Source: Rhodospirillaceae bacterium (lineage in GTDB: Bacteria > Pseudomonadota > Alphaproteobacteria > UBA8366 > GCA-2717185). Taken from it: a stretch of DNA of 12,824 nt. The position numbers were made by a program, and so were the translations under genes. The stretch lies in NCBI GenBank assembly GCA_002717185.1, contig PBDC01000016.1:1-12824 (forward strand), given 5' to 3'. Positions 1 to 7,366 of the stretch are shown here, piece after piece (within the stretch, counting starts at the first letter, position 1; each line of letters opens with the position of its first letter). The notes beneath the pieces were generated by a model. It saw only the letters and a program-made list of their open reading frames with translations. It was not told the DNA's origin and did no database searches.

Positions 1-2
1 GC

Positions 3-242
3 CCCGGCGGTCAAGGCGCAGCGAGAGTTGGTTTGACAGCTAGCCGCCGGGTTGGCAACGCGGTGCGCCGCAATCGCGCAAGGCGGCGCTTGCGCGCGCT
101 GGCAGAGAGAGTTATCCCTCTGCATGCTGAGCCCGGCTACGATTATGTCCTCATCGCGCGTTCGGCAACCGTTGACAGGACCTTCTCGGCGCTTGTCGAA
201 GACCTTGAAACCGCGATGAAGCGGCTCAACGTATGGCGGTAA
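3..242 (+). CDS. rnpA: Ribonuclease P protein component, 3' part (5' end outside window)
   Basis: This is the protein subunit of RNase P, which binds the catalytic RNA and helps remove 5' leaders from pre-tRNAs. The reading frame is open from position 3, so the gene begins before the window. The visible part carries the family signature [20 protein letters not shown] followed by RRLRAL, the very basic RNA-binding helix of RnpA, and then the usual C-terminal half ([11 protein letters not shown], and a final helix with [12 protein letters not shown]). A TTG at 33 could be mistaken for a start, but homology clearly continues upstream of it, so it is internal. The stop TAA (240-242) lies inside the start of yidD, giving a 10-base overlap. 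This rnpA-yidD-yidC order is the classical bacterial arrangement, and rpmH would be expected upstream. Confidence 0.93.
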   Translation, partial: PGGQGAARVGLTASRRVGNAVRRNRARRRLRALAERVIPLHAEPGYDYVLIARSATVDRTFSALVEDLETAMKRLNVWR

Positions 243-547
243 AATTGAAAAAACGGTCCATGTCTTTGGTGGCGGTTGCTCTGCGGCTCTTGATCCGTAT
301 TTATCAAGGCGCGGTCTCCCCATTTTTCCCAGCCCATTGCCGCTTTTGGCCAAGCTGTTCAGCCTATGCGGCGGAAGCTGTTCAGAAACATGGTGCCTTG
401 GAAGGTGCGTGGCTCGCCTTGCGACGGATTGCGCGCTGCCATCCTTGGGGCGGATCGGGTTATGATCCGGTGCCGGAAAGCTGTGGTTGTAGGGAGTCGT
501 CTCAAGCAAAGACAGCGGTGAGCGAACGCATGGAACAAAGCACATGA
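233..547 (+). CDS. yidD: YidD, membrane protein insertion efficiency factor
   Basis: A small inner-membrane-associated protein of 104 residues that assists YidC-dependent membrane protein insertion. The family hallmark is clear: a hydrophobic, amphipathic N-terminal stretch ([19 protein letters not shown]), then [15 protein letters not shown], then a GxxxGxxL-type helix, then [19 protein letters not shown]. The cysteines and the RCHPW...GYDPVP block are the conserved core. The last 25 or so residues are a non-conserved tail. The ATG at 233 lies within the rnpA stop region and the TGA stop (545-547) overlaps the yidC start as ATGATG, so translation is probably coupled along rnpA-yidD-yidC. The length is normal to slightly long for the family. 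Confidence 0.93.
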   Translation: MAVKLKKRSMSLVAVALRLLIRIYQGAVSPFFPAHCRFWPSCSAYAAEAVQKHGALEGAWLALRRIARCHPWGGSGYDPVPESCGCRESSQAKTAVSERMEQST

Positions 548-2391
548 TGGAAAACAAGAACCTGCTCTTCGCTATTGTCGTATCCGCGGCCATTCTGTTT
601 GGGTGGCAGTATTTCTACGAAGGGCCGCGGCTCGAAAAACAGCATGCGCTGCTGGAGCAACAACGCTTGGAAGAGGAAGCGCGGCAGAAGGCGGCCGGTG
701 GCACCCCGGCAGCGTCTGGTGACAGTACGGCGCCGCAATCGACGTTTCGCGCACCCTCTAGCGGTCTTGGCCCCAATCTTAGCGCTGCGGGATTATCTGT
801 GGGCGCTACGGCTTCGGAAACGCGAGAGGCGGCATTAGCCAAAACGCCGCGCGTGAAAATCCAATCTGACCGAATCGACGGGTCGATCTCATTAATCGGC
901 GGCCGGGTAGATGATATCGTGCTACTCGACTATCGCGAAACGCTTGATCCAGAGAGTAGCAACATAATTTTGCTGCAACCGACCCAGGTGGCACAGCCTT
1001 ATTACGCGGAGTTTGGCTGGATCGGTAGGGACGTGAAATTGCCCAAGGGCGAGACACTCTGGACGGCCAATAGTGCGGTCCTTACTCCGGAAACGCCTGT
1101 CACATTGTCCTGGGATAATGGCGAGGGACTGATCTTCGAGTTAACCTATTCACTCGACGATAACTACATGATTTCACTGACACAGCGGGTTAAGAATCGG
1201 TCTGGCGCAAATCACACCCTGACGCCATATGGATTACTGTCGCGCACGGGCACACCTGACATTCTTGGCTTCTACATTCTGCATGAGGGTTTGATCGGCG
1301 TGCAGAATGAAATTCTAGAGGAAGTCGATTACGAAGACATTCTTGATGGCAAGCCAGTTGAATACACATCGACCGGCGGCTGGATTGGGATCACGGATAA
1401 GTACTGGTTAGCAGCCCTGATACCAGATCAGAAAGAGTCCACTAAATCGCGATTTGTAGCCGGGAAACGGGGAACGTCGGATCTTTACCAGTCGGACTAT
1501 CTGGCGCAGCCGCGTACTGCCCCAAACGGAGGTGCAGCGACCTATACGACGCATCTGTTTGCTGGCGCGAAACAGGTCAAGTTGCTCGACAAGTACCAAA
1601 GCGAATTGGCGATTCCAGCTTTCGATAAAGCGGTGGATTTCGGCTGGTTCTATTGGCTTACCAAGCCGATATTCTACGCTATCAACTGGTTAAACCAATA
1701 TCTCGGAAATTTCGGCTTGGCGATCCTGGCGCTTACGGTCGGCATCAAGCTGGCTTTCTTCCCGTTGGCCAACAAGTCGTACAAATCGATGAGCAAGATG
1801 AAGCTGTTGCAGCCGAGGATGGTAGAGCTGCGCGACAAGTACGGCGAAGACAAGCAGCGCCTCAATCAGGAGATGATGGCACTTTACAAAAAGGAGGGTG
1901 CCAACCCGGCGGCGGGCTGTCTGCCGATCCTGATTCAGATTCCGGTCTTCTTCGCGCTCTACAAGGTATTATTCGTCAATATCGAGATGCGTCAGGCGCC
2001 TTTCTATGGCTGGATCCACGATCTTTCCGCACCTGACCCACTAGGCATTTTGACCTTGTTTGGCTTGATCCCATGGGAAGTTCCGGCTGGCTTTCTTACC
2101 TATTTGAACCTCGGGGTCTGGCCGCTGATCATGGGTATCACGATGTTCCTTCAGCAGAAGCTGAACCCGGCGCCGACCGATCCGGTGCAGGCTAAGGTGT
2201 TTATGTTCATGCCGATCATCTTTACCTTCTTGCTGGCTCCGTTCCCCGCCGGTTTGGTGATCTATTGGGCCTGGAACAATGTTTTGTCCATCGCTCAGCA
2301 ATGGGCCATCATGCGGCGGCAAGGGGTCAGTGCTAGTGGCGGACCCGCGGCGGGTGCCGCCGGTGGGTCGAGCGGGGGAAAGGCAACCTGA
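544..2391 (+). CDS. yidC: Membrane protein insertase YidC
   Basis: Inner-membrane insertase/chaperone (Oxa1/YidC/Alb3 family) of 615 residues that inserts membrane proteins alone or with SecYEG. Residues 5-25 form the N-terminal membrane anchor. A charged, Ala/Pro/Ser-rich linker runs to about 100, and the large periplasmic beta-rich domain spans about 100-350. From about 365 comes the conserved insertase core with five membrane segments: [12 protein letters not shown], then [20 protein letters not shown], the cytoplasmic helical hairpin with [20 protein letters not shown], and later [13 protein letters not shown]. The hydrophilic-groove residue that is arginine in E. coli YidC is lysine here (about K402), as is common in alphaproteobacteria. 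The tail is rich in Gly/Ala/Ser. The start is ATG 544 or the adjacent ATG 547; both give essentially the same protein. Length fits Gram-negative YidC. Confidence 0.96.
   Translation: MMENKNLLFAIVVSAAILFGWQYFYEGPRLEKQHALLEQQRLEEEARQKAAGGTPAASGDSTAPQSTFRAPSSGLGPNLSAAGLSVGATASETREAALAKTPRVKIQSDRIDGSISLIGGRVDDIVLLDYRETLDPESSNIILLQPTQVAQPYYAEFGWIGRDVKLPKGETLWTANSAVLTPETPVTLSWDNGEGLIFELTYSLDDNYMISLTQRVKNRSGANHTLTPYGLLSRTGTPDILGFYILHEGLIGVQNEILEEVDYEDILDGKPVEYTSTGGWIGITDKYWLAALIPDQKESTKSRFVAGKRGTSDLYQSDYLAQPRTAPNGGAATYTTHLFAGAKQVKLLDKYQSELAIPAFDKAVDFGWFYWLTKPIFYAINWLNQYLGNFGLAILALTVGIKLAFFPLANKSYKSMSKMKLLQPRMVELRDKYGEDKQRLNQEMMALYKKEGANPAAGCLPILIQIPVFFALYKVLFVNIEMRQAPFYGWIHDLSAPDPLGILTLFGLIPWEVPAGFLTYLNLGVWPLIMGITMFLQQKLNPAPTDPVQAKVFMFMPIIFTFLLAPFPAGLVIYWAWNNVLSIAQQWAIMRRQGVSASGGPAAGAAGGSSGGKAT
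2374..2383 (+). promoter_or_regulatory. Ribosome binding site deciding the engB start
   Basis: The stretch GGGGGAAAGG lies inside the last codons of yidC. Its AAAGG end is 4 bases, and its G-run about 8 bases, before the CTG at 2388. It supports initiation at the CTG that overlaps the yidC TGA, with translational coupling to yidC. No comparable purine-rich stretch lies just before another usable codon in this frame. Confidence 0.5.
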
Positions 2392-3038
2392 CGCAAGAAT
2401 TTACGCCGAAGGAAATTGAAGCGGGACGCTACCTTTTCGCGCAACGGTGCGAGTTCGTCCTGGGAGCGGCTAACCTGTGGCACCTCCCACCAGATAATCT
2501 ACCGGAGGTCGCCTTCGCCGGACGGTCCAATGTCGGCAAATCGAGTTTGGTCAACGCTTTGACCGGCCGCAAAACATTGGCCCGTACGAGCCATACGCCA
2601 GGCCGTACCCAACAACTCAATTTCTTCGATCTCGGGCAACGTCTTATGTTAGTGGATCTGCCGGGTTACGGCTACGCTCGCGCTTCGAAGAAGGACGTTA
2701 ACGCCTGGACAGCGCTGGTGCGCGACTATCTGCGCGGCAGGGTTGGCTTGCGCCGTATCTGCCTTCTGCTCGACAGTCGGCGGGGCGCCACTAAGAACGA
2801 TCTCGAAATCATGGATATGCTCGACAAGTCTGCCGTTGTCTATCAAATCGTGCTCACCAAGGCGGATAAGCAGAAGCAGGCTGCACTCGTAGCCTGCATA
2901 GCGGAGTTGGACCTAACTTTGAAAACCCGCGCCGCTGCCCTGCCGGATATCCTAGTCACAAGCGCTCGGAAGGGTGGAGGCGTTGCCGAGATGCGCGCAA
3001 CCTTGCACGGTCTGGCGAACCCTAAACCTTTGAGCTAA
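2388..3038 (+). CDS. engB: Ribosome-biogenesis GTPase EngB/YsxC, apparent CTG start
   Basis: A TRAFAC-class GTPase that takes part in assembly of the large ribosomal subunit. All G motifs are visible when numbered from the CTG at 2388: G1 GRSNVGKSS (45-53), G2 threonine in HTPGRTQ (about 70), G3 DLPGYG (90-95), G4 TKAD (157-160) and G5 SA (192-193). The frame is open from 2337, just after a TAG at 2334-2336, but holds no ATG, GTG or TTG before an internal TTG at 2547. Starting there would cut through the P-loop. The N-terminal sequence [18 protein letters not shown] resembles family N-termini, so CTG 2388 is the best start; it overlaps the yidC stop as CTGA. A G-rich ribosome site (2374-2383) precedes it. 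The predicted length of 216 residues is normal. ATT at 2415 is a less likely alternative. Confidence 0.9.
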   Translation: MTQEFTPKEIEAGRYLFAQRCEFVLGAANLWHLPPDNLPEVAFAGRSNVGKSSLVNALTGRKTLARTSHTPGRTQQLNFFDLGQRLMLVDLPGYGYARASKKDVNAWTALVRDYLRGRVGLRRICLLLDSRRGATKNDLEIMDMLDKSAVVYQIVLTKADKQKQAALVACIAELDLTLKTRAAALPDILVTSARKGGGVAEMRATLHGLANPKPLS

Positions 3039-3069
3039 ATTCGCGCGCCTTCTGGACGAGGATGACGAT

Positions 3070-3972
3070 ATGAGCGATGACACACACGACCAGCGCGCGG
3101 AATGGCTAGCCAAGGCGGGCATTCTTACCGAAGCCCTACCCTATATGCGCCAGCATGCGGGGAAGGTGATCGTGGTTAAGTATGGCGGTCACGCGATGGG
3201 AGACGCCGCCCTATCGGAGGCCTTTGCGCGGGATATAGTACTGTTGAAGCAGGTTGGGCTGAATCCTGTGATCGTCCATGGTGGCGGCCCGCAAATCGGG
3301 TCTATGCTAAAACGGCTCGAGATTGAGAGTGAGTTTGTCGACGGGCTACGGGTGACCGATGCTGCGACGGTTGAGATCGTGGAGATGGTACTGTCCGGCC
3401 GAATTAACAAAGGTATTGTCGCCGCGATCACTGCGGCTGGTGGCAAAGCAGTCGGTTTGTCTGGCAAGGATGGTGGTCTGATCGCGGCGCGTAAGCTGAC
3501 CCGGGTCAATAAGGATCAAGATTCCGGTATCGAAAAGGCACTGGATCTCGGCTTTGTCGGCGAGCCTACCAGAGTAGATCCGCAGGTGCTCGAAATCTTC
3601 GCCCGGTCCGATTTTATTCCCGTGATCGCGCCGATCGGTCTTGGAGAAGATGGCCAAACGTATAATATCAATGCCGATACGGTCGCTGGTGCAGTCGCTA
3701 TCGCTGCAGAGGCGAGCCGGTTGTTGCTACTGACGGATGTCGAAGGGGTGCTTGACAAGGCTGGAGACCTTATCAAAGAGATGACCGTTGGCGATGCGCA
3801 CGATCGTATGGCTGATGGCACGTTGACTGGTGGCATGATCCCAAAAGTGGAGACCTGCATTCAAGCGATCGAAGGTGGAGTTGGTGCCGCTGTAATCGTC
3901 GACGGGCGGGCACCGCACGCGACCTTGCTGGAAATATTTACCGCGCATGGATCGGGCACGATGATCCGCTAG
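3070..3972 (+). CDS. argB: Acetylglutamate kinase
   Basis: Cytoplasmic amino-acid-kinase-fold enzyme of 300 residues that phosphorylates N-acetyl-L-glutamate with ATP, the second step of arginine synthesis. Visible motifs: [11 protein letters not shown] (about 35-45, containing the phosphate-binding lysine K37), VHGGGPQIG (69-77), GLRVTD (92-97, substrate arginine), [13 protein letters not shown] (substrate and nucleotide region), and [10 protein letters not shown] with the second conserved lysine. The roughly 30 residues before VVKYGG form the extra N-terminal helix ([15 protein letters not shown]) known from hexameric, arginine-inhibited enzymes, so feedback inhibition by arginine is likely (inference). 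The ATG at 3070 is preceded by GACGAGG (3055-3061). The gene starts 31 bases after engB and ends with TAG at 3970-3972 within a small inverted repeat. Confidence 0.96.
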   Translation: MSDDTHDQRAEWLAKAGILTEALPYMRQHAGKVIVVKYGGHAMGDAALSEAFARDIVLLKQVGLNPVIVHGGGPQIGSMLKRLEIESEFVDGLRVTDAATVEIVEMVLSGRINKGIVAAITAAGGKAVGLSGKDGGLIAARKLTRVNKDQDSGIEKALDLGFVGEPTRVDPQVLEIFARSDFIPVIAPIGLGEDGQTYNINADTVAGAVAIAAEASRLLLLTDVEGVLDKAGDLIKEMTVGDAHDRMADGTLTGGMIPKVETCIQAIEGGVGAAVIVDGRAPHATLLEIFTAHGSGTMIR

Positions 3973-3998
3973 GCAAGATGATGCGGCCGGTTGCCTAG
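3969..3998 (+). terminator. Stem-loop overlapping the argB stop codon, possible terminator
   Basis: CTAGGCAA (3969-3976) and TTGCCTAG (3991-3998) are perfect 8-base inverted copies separated by a 14-base loop. The argB TAG lies in the left arm. A GATC just outside each arm could extend the stem with a bulge. There is no run of T after the stem, so it is not a classical intrinsic terminator; it may instead protect the 3' end of the message or be chance. Confidence 0.3.
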
Positions 3999-4267
3999 AT
4001 CGTTACCGTGTCGCTTTTCAGCGGTACGATGCTGGACACGCCTGTAAACTGAGTTTAGGCGCAGTGCAGCAGGTAATGCTGGCTGTTCAGTTGCCCATAT
4101 CGTTTCAAGGACTTCGCAAATCTGCGCGCCGTGTCGCCCCATTTGATAGTCGCGCTGGTGCAACATTTACAGGCGTGTCCAGCGGGCACTCATATCAAAA
4201 TGTCCGCCCGGCACGGTCTTTTCCACCAAAAATCGCACCTGTACGAAATCGAGATGTTTCTGTTTAT
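3973..4267. other. Convergent intergenic region without a convincing gene
   Basis: A 295-base gap between the ends of argB (+) and the BMP binding-protein gene (-). Short open frames exist on both strands, but none shows a recognisable domain and none has good coding character. The region holds the 8-base stem-loop at the argB end, the 18-base inverted repeat (4031-4183) and further small hairpins: CAGCA/TGCTG at 4067-4081, and GGGC..CAT/ATG..GCCC at about 4184-4209. No tRNA or transposase remnant was recognised. It marks the boundary between the conserved housekeeping block and the accessory transporter locus. Confidence 0.6.
4031..4183. repeat. Perfect 18-bp inverted repeat enclosing 117 bases
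   Basis: The left arm GCTGGACACGCCTGTAAA (4031-4048) is the exact reverse complement of the right arm TTTACAGGCGTGTCCAGC (4166-4183). No flanking duplication was evident by eye, and pairing stops sharply at both ends of the arms apart from one possible G-U pair outside. The 153-base unit has the size and terminal inverted repeats of a small non-autonomous (MITE-like) element, or could form one long RNA hairpin with a branched interior. The GCCT..AAAC part of the left arm can alternatively pair locally with GTTTAGGC (4053-4060). The repeat is certain; its nature is unknown. Confidence 0.85.
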
Positions 4268-5338
4268 CTACTTCGGCAGTTGACCGTCAACGCCCTTTAC
4301 GTACCAGTTCATGCCTAGCAACGGACCATCATCAATATTCTTGCCTGCCGGCACGGCCAGCGTTCCGTCTTGCTTGTAGATGGGGCCGGCGAAGGGATGC
4401 AGTGTGCCATTGGTGATCTTGGCTTCGGTATCTGCAGCCATCTTGGCCACGTCTTCTGGCATGTTTGTATATGCGGCCATTTTTACAGTACCAGCAGTTA
4501 GTCCCTTCCAACTGGCAACAGATTTCCAGTTGCCGTTCAGGACCGCCTTGGTTCTCTCAATGTAGTAGGGTGCCCAGTTGTTGATAATTGCTGTAAGTTG
4601 CGCCTTTGGGCCGAACTTGATCATATCCGAGGCCTGACCAAAGGCGTAGACGCCTTTCTCGTTGGCAATCTGCATGGCAGCGGTCGAATCGGTGTGTTGC
4701 GTCAGGATGTCAGCGCCCTGTCCAATCAGTACCTTCGCCGCATCCGCTTCTTTACCCGGGTCAAACCAGGAATTAACCCATACAACCTTTAGTTTGAAGT
4801 CCGGATTGATCGTTTGTGCACCTAAAATAAACGAGTTGATGCCCATTACGACTTCTGGAATAGGGAAGGAGGCGATATAGCCGGCTATGCCCGACTTTGA
4901 CATCTTGGCTGCGATTTGGCCGTTAATGTAGCGGCCTTCGTAGAAGCGCGCGTTATAGCTCGCAACGTTCTTTGATCGCTTGTAGCCGGTCGCGTGTTCG
5001 AATTTCACTTTAGGGAACTTCTCGGCCACTTTAAGGGTCGGTTTCATGAAACCAAATGATGTGGTGAAGATCAGCCCGGCGTTTTGACGTGCCAACCGCG
5101 TGATTGCACGTTCAGCATCGGGGCCGTAGGCGACCTTCTCGACGAAGACTGTCTCGACCTTATCACCTAGTTCTTTCTCGACCGCTAATCGGCCCTGATC
5201 GTGCTGATAAGACCAGCCGTGGTCGCCGATCGGTCCGACATAGATGAAGCCCACCTTGAGTTTGTCTGCGGCGGAGGGTGTTCCTAGCGTGACGATGATC
5301 GTCAGCGCGAGTGCGACTGATCCTAATAAATTTTTCAT
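4268..5338 (-). CDS. BMP-family periplasmic binding protein of an ABC importer
   Basis: Secreted substrate-binding protein of the basic membrane protein (Bmp/Med, PF02608-type) family, 356 residues, which captures the substrate in the periplasm and delivers it to the two permeases encoded upstream. The start is taken as the ATG at 5338 (reading MKNLLGSVALAL) because it begins a typical signal peptide ending near SAA/D (about 24/25). A longer frame starting at 5401 would add a charged segment before this. There is no lipobox cysteine, so it is soluble rather than a lipoprotein. Mature motifs include KVGFIYVGPIGDHGWSYQHD, FEHATGYKRSKNV and GADILTQHTDSTAAMQIA. Characterised relatives (PnrA, the B. 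subtilis nucleoside importer) bind nucleosides, but many proteobacterial members have unknown ligands. It is the last gene of the operon, 29 bases after permease 2. Confidence 0.93.
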   Translation of the reverse strand: MKNLLGSVALALTIIVTLGTPSAADKLKVGFIYVGPIGDHGWSYQHDQGRLAVEKELGDKVETVFVEKVAYGPDAERAITRLARQNAGLIFTTSFGFMKPTLKVAEKFPKVKFEHATGYKRSKNVASYNARFYEGRYINGQIAAKMSKSGIAGYIASFPIPEVVMGINSFILGAQTINPDFKLKVVWVNSWFDPGKEADAAKVLIGQGADILTQHTDSTAAMQIANEKGVYAFGQASDMIKFGPKAQLTAIINNWAPYYIERTKAVLNGNWKSVASWKGLTAGTVKMAAYTNMPEDVAKMAADTEAKITNGTLHPFAGPIYKQDGTLAVPAGKNIDDGPLLGMNWYVKGVDGQLPK

Positions 5339-5367
5339 GATTTCTCTTGTGTCCCTGCGTTTACGAT

Positions 5368-6288
5368 TTACCGTTCGGGTGAGAACGGCTGCCCGATGCA
5401 AGCCGGCGTATTTACTTTTGTAATCATCCTATTGCCCGAGATGATAATCAATGCGGCGATTGTAACAAGGTAGGGCAGTGATGAAAGCAGCTGCGATGGG
5501 ATTGCGACCCCGAGTCCTTGAACATAAAGCCCCATGATCCAAACGGTACCGAATAGATAGGCGCCTATCAGCACGCGTTTCGGCATCCAAGTTGCGAACA
5601 CGACCAATGCTAGAGCGATCCAACCACGCCCCGCGCTCATATTCTCGATCCACTGTGATGTATAGGCGAGCGAGAGATAGGTGCCCGCCAGGCCGGAACA
5701 CGCGCCACCGAACGCGATGCAAGCGTATCGTACCCTGATGACGTTATAACCCAGCGCATGTGCTGAATGATGGTTACCGCCGACTGCGATGATGATTAGG
5801 CCGAGGCGCGTCCGAAATAGGACATAGGCGACAGCGGCGGTGAGCCCTAGTGACAGGTAGACTAGGATGTCGTGGCCGAATAGGACGGGCCCTAGAAAAG
5901 GAATGGTACTGAGGCTTGGTATGGCGAATGCAGCGAGCTTCACGCCTGGTTGTCCGGTAAACGATTCGCCAATCAACCCGGAGAGACCGAGGCCAAAAAG
6001 TGTGAGGGCGAGACCGGTGGCCATCTGTGACGTCATCAAAGTCTGCGTAAGGAATGCGAAGATCATCGACATCGCGACCCCAGCGGACAGACCCGCTAGG
6101 ACACCGAACATGGCCGAACCGGACAGGAAGGCTGCGATGAAACCACAGACAGCGCCCATAATCATCATGCCCTCGACACCGAGATTAAGGACGCCAGCCC
6201 GTTCGGTTACGAGTTCGCCGATTGCGGCAAGTAACAGCGGGGTCGAGGCGGTTATTATCGTCAGTATGACGGCTTCAGCGGCGTACAT
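5368..6288 (-). CDS. ABC transporter permease 2, BMP/nucleoside type
   Basis: Inner-membrane permease of the BPD_transp_2 (branched-chain amino acid/ribose/nucleoside) family, 306 residues with roughly eight to ten hydrophobic segments. The conserved opening TERAGVLNLGVEGMMIMGA (about 28-46) is diagnostic of the second, shorter permease in nucleoside-type systems (B. subtilis YufQ/NupQ-like). GLIIIAVGGNHHSAHALGYN is the cytoplasmic coupling loop that contacts the ATPase. A clear ribosome site (GAGGTAAGG on the - strand) precedes the ATG at 6288, and only 4 bases separate it from the stop of permease 1. It forms a heterodimer with permease 1 (family knowledge). The final residues, NTPACIGQPFSPER, are a hydrophilic tail. 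Confidence 0.93.
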   Translation of the reverse strand: MYAAEAVILTIITASTPLLLAAIGELVTERAGVLNLGVEGMMIMGAVCGFIAAFLSGSAMFGVLAGLSAGVAMSMIFAFLTQTLMTSQMATGLALTLFGLGLSGLIGESFTGQPGVKLAAFAIPSLSTIPFLGPVLFGHDILVYLSLGLTAAVAYVLFRTRLGLIIIAVGGNHHSAHALGYNVIRVRYACIAFGGACSGLAGTYLSLAYTSQWIENMSAGRGWIALALVVFATWMPKRVLIGAYLFGTVWIMGLYVQGLGVAIPSQLLSSLPYLVTIAALIIISGNRMITKVNTPACIGQPFSPER

Positions 6289-6292
6289 CGCC

Positions 6293-7366
6293 TTACCTCA
6301 ATTTTACGACAGATGCGCCAATCTTGATCCGATAATGGATCAGCGTATCACAGGCTAGAATTAGGAACAGCAAGATGCCTTGGAACACCTGAGCGCTTTT
6401 ATTGGAGATGTTGAATTCGACCTGTACAGCCTCGCCACCCAGATAACTGATCGCCAGCAGGATACCGGCAAAAATTACGCCAACCGGGTTCAAACGCCCG
6501 AGAAATGCGACGATGATCGCGGTGAAACCATACCCCGGTGAAATTGTTGGCTGAAGTTGCCCGCTGGGACCGGCTACTTCGCATAAGCCAGCCAATCCCG
6601 CTAAGGCGCCCGATAGGAGGAAGCAGAACCAGATTACGCGTTTTTCTGCGAAGCCAGCGAATGCGCCGGCGCGTGGCGCGCTCCCAATCACTCGGATCTC
6701 GAAACCACGCAGGGACTGGTTCATCATAAAGAACAAGATGATCGCCGCGACGACGGCAAGCAGGGCACCGACATGAACGCGGCCGTCTCCTAGGGTGGGC
6801 AGCAATTGCCATCCTTCGAATGGGACCGATTGTGGAAAATTATAGCCCTGCGGGTCGCGCCACGGGCCGCGCACCATCCAGTCAAGCAGCAATTGCGCGA
6901 CATAAACCAACATCAGGCTAGTGAGTATTTCGTTGGCGTTGAAGCGGGTCTTTAGCAGTGCTGGAATGGCGGCGAACACGGCACCACCAACTGCACCAAG
7001 CATTAGCATTAAGATAAGCACTGACGGCGATTGCCATCCCGTGAAGTAGACTGGAATGGCCGAGCCGAACAGGGCGCCCACGGTTAACTGCCCTTCGGCT
7101 CCTATGTTCCAAACATTTGCCGAGAAGCAAACCGAAAGTCCGACCCCAATTAGAATTAGCGGTGCCGCTTTAACAATAACTTCCTCGATCGACCAGAGGC
7201 TAGTCAGGGGCTCGACGAAATAAAGATACAGTACTTTGAGCGGGTCAAGGCCCAGCGTTGTGAAGATTATACCACCAATTATGGCGGTGATCCCGATCGC
7301 GAGGATTGGTGATAGGAAAGTTAGAGTTGCAGAAGGGGCGGTTCGCCGTTCGAGCAGGAGGATCAT
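6293..7366 (-). CDS. ABC transporter permease 1, BMP/nucleoside type
   Basis: Inner-membrane permease of 357 residues, the longer partner in the permease pair (B. subtilis YufP/NupP-like). It begins with a short cytoplasmic tail and a first hydrophobic helix (TLTFLSPILAIGITAIIGG). A periplasmic loop with VLYLYFVEPLTSLWSIEEV follows, then the family signature GLSVCFSANVWNIGAEGQ (about 76-93). The coupling loop GFEIRVIGSAPRAGAFAGF lies near the middle, and SGALAGLAGLCEVAG, GYGFTAIIVAFLGRLNP and the final helices follow. Its ATG (7366-7364) overlaps the stop of the ATPase gene by four bases (ATGA), so the two are translationally coupled. Nothing is missing compared with the family. Confidence 0.93.
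   Translation of the reverse strand: MILLLERRTAPSATLTFLSPILAIGITAIIGGIIFTTLGLDPLKVLYLYFVEPLTSLWSIEEVIVKAAPLILIGVGLSVCFSANVWNIGAEGQLTVGALFGSAIPVYFTGWQSPSVLILMLMLGAVGGAVFAAIPALLKTRFNANEILTSLMLVYVAQLLLDWMVRGPWRDPQGYNFPQSVPFEGWQLLPTLGDGRVHVGALLAVVAAIILFFMMNQSLRGFEIRVIGSAPRAGAFAGFAEKRVIWFCFLLSGALAGLAGLCEVAGPSGQLQPTISPGYGFTAIIVAFLGRLNPVGVIFAGILLAISYLGGEAVQVEFNISNKSAQVFQGILLFLILACDTLIHYRIKIGASVVKLR

Noticed and set aside
1747..1749. Lysine instead of the E. coli-type arginine in the YidC core helix
   Set aside because: This is a common substitution in alphaproteobacterial YidC and keeps the positive charge, so it is not a defect.
3969..4166. 65-codon - strand open frame covering the inverted-repeat unit
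   Set aside because: It shows no recognisable protein features and no ribosome site; an element-encoded protein is not supported.
4064..4318. 84-codon + strand open frame in the convergent gap
   Set aside because: It has no family resemblance and no good ribosome site, crosses the right arm of the inverted repeat and runs into the binding-protein gene on the other strand.
5867..6358. 163-codon open frame on the + strand opposite the permease genes
   Set aside because: Its low-complexity, Ala/Pro/Arg-rich product has no known motif, and it spans two well-supported permease genes on the other strand.
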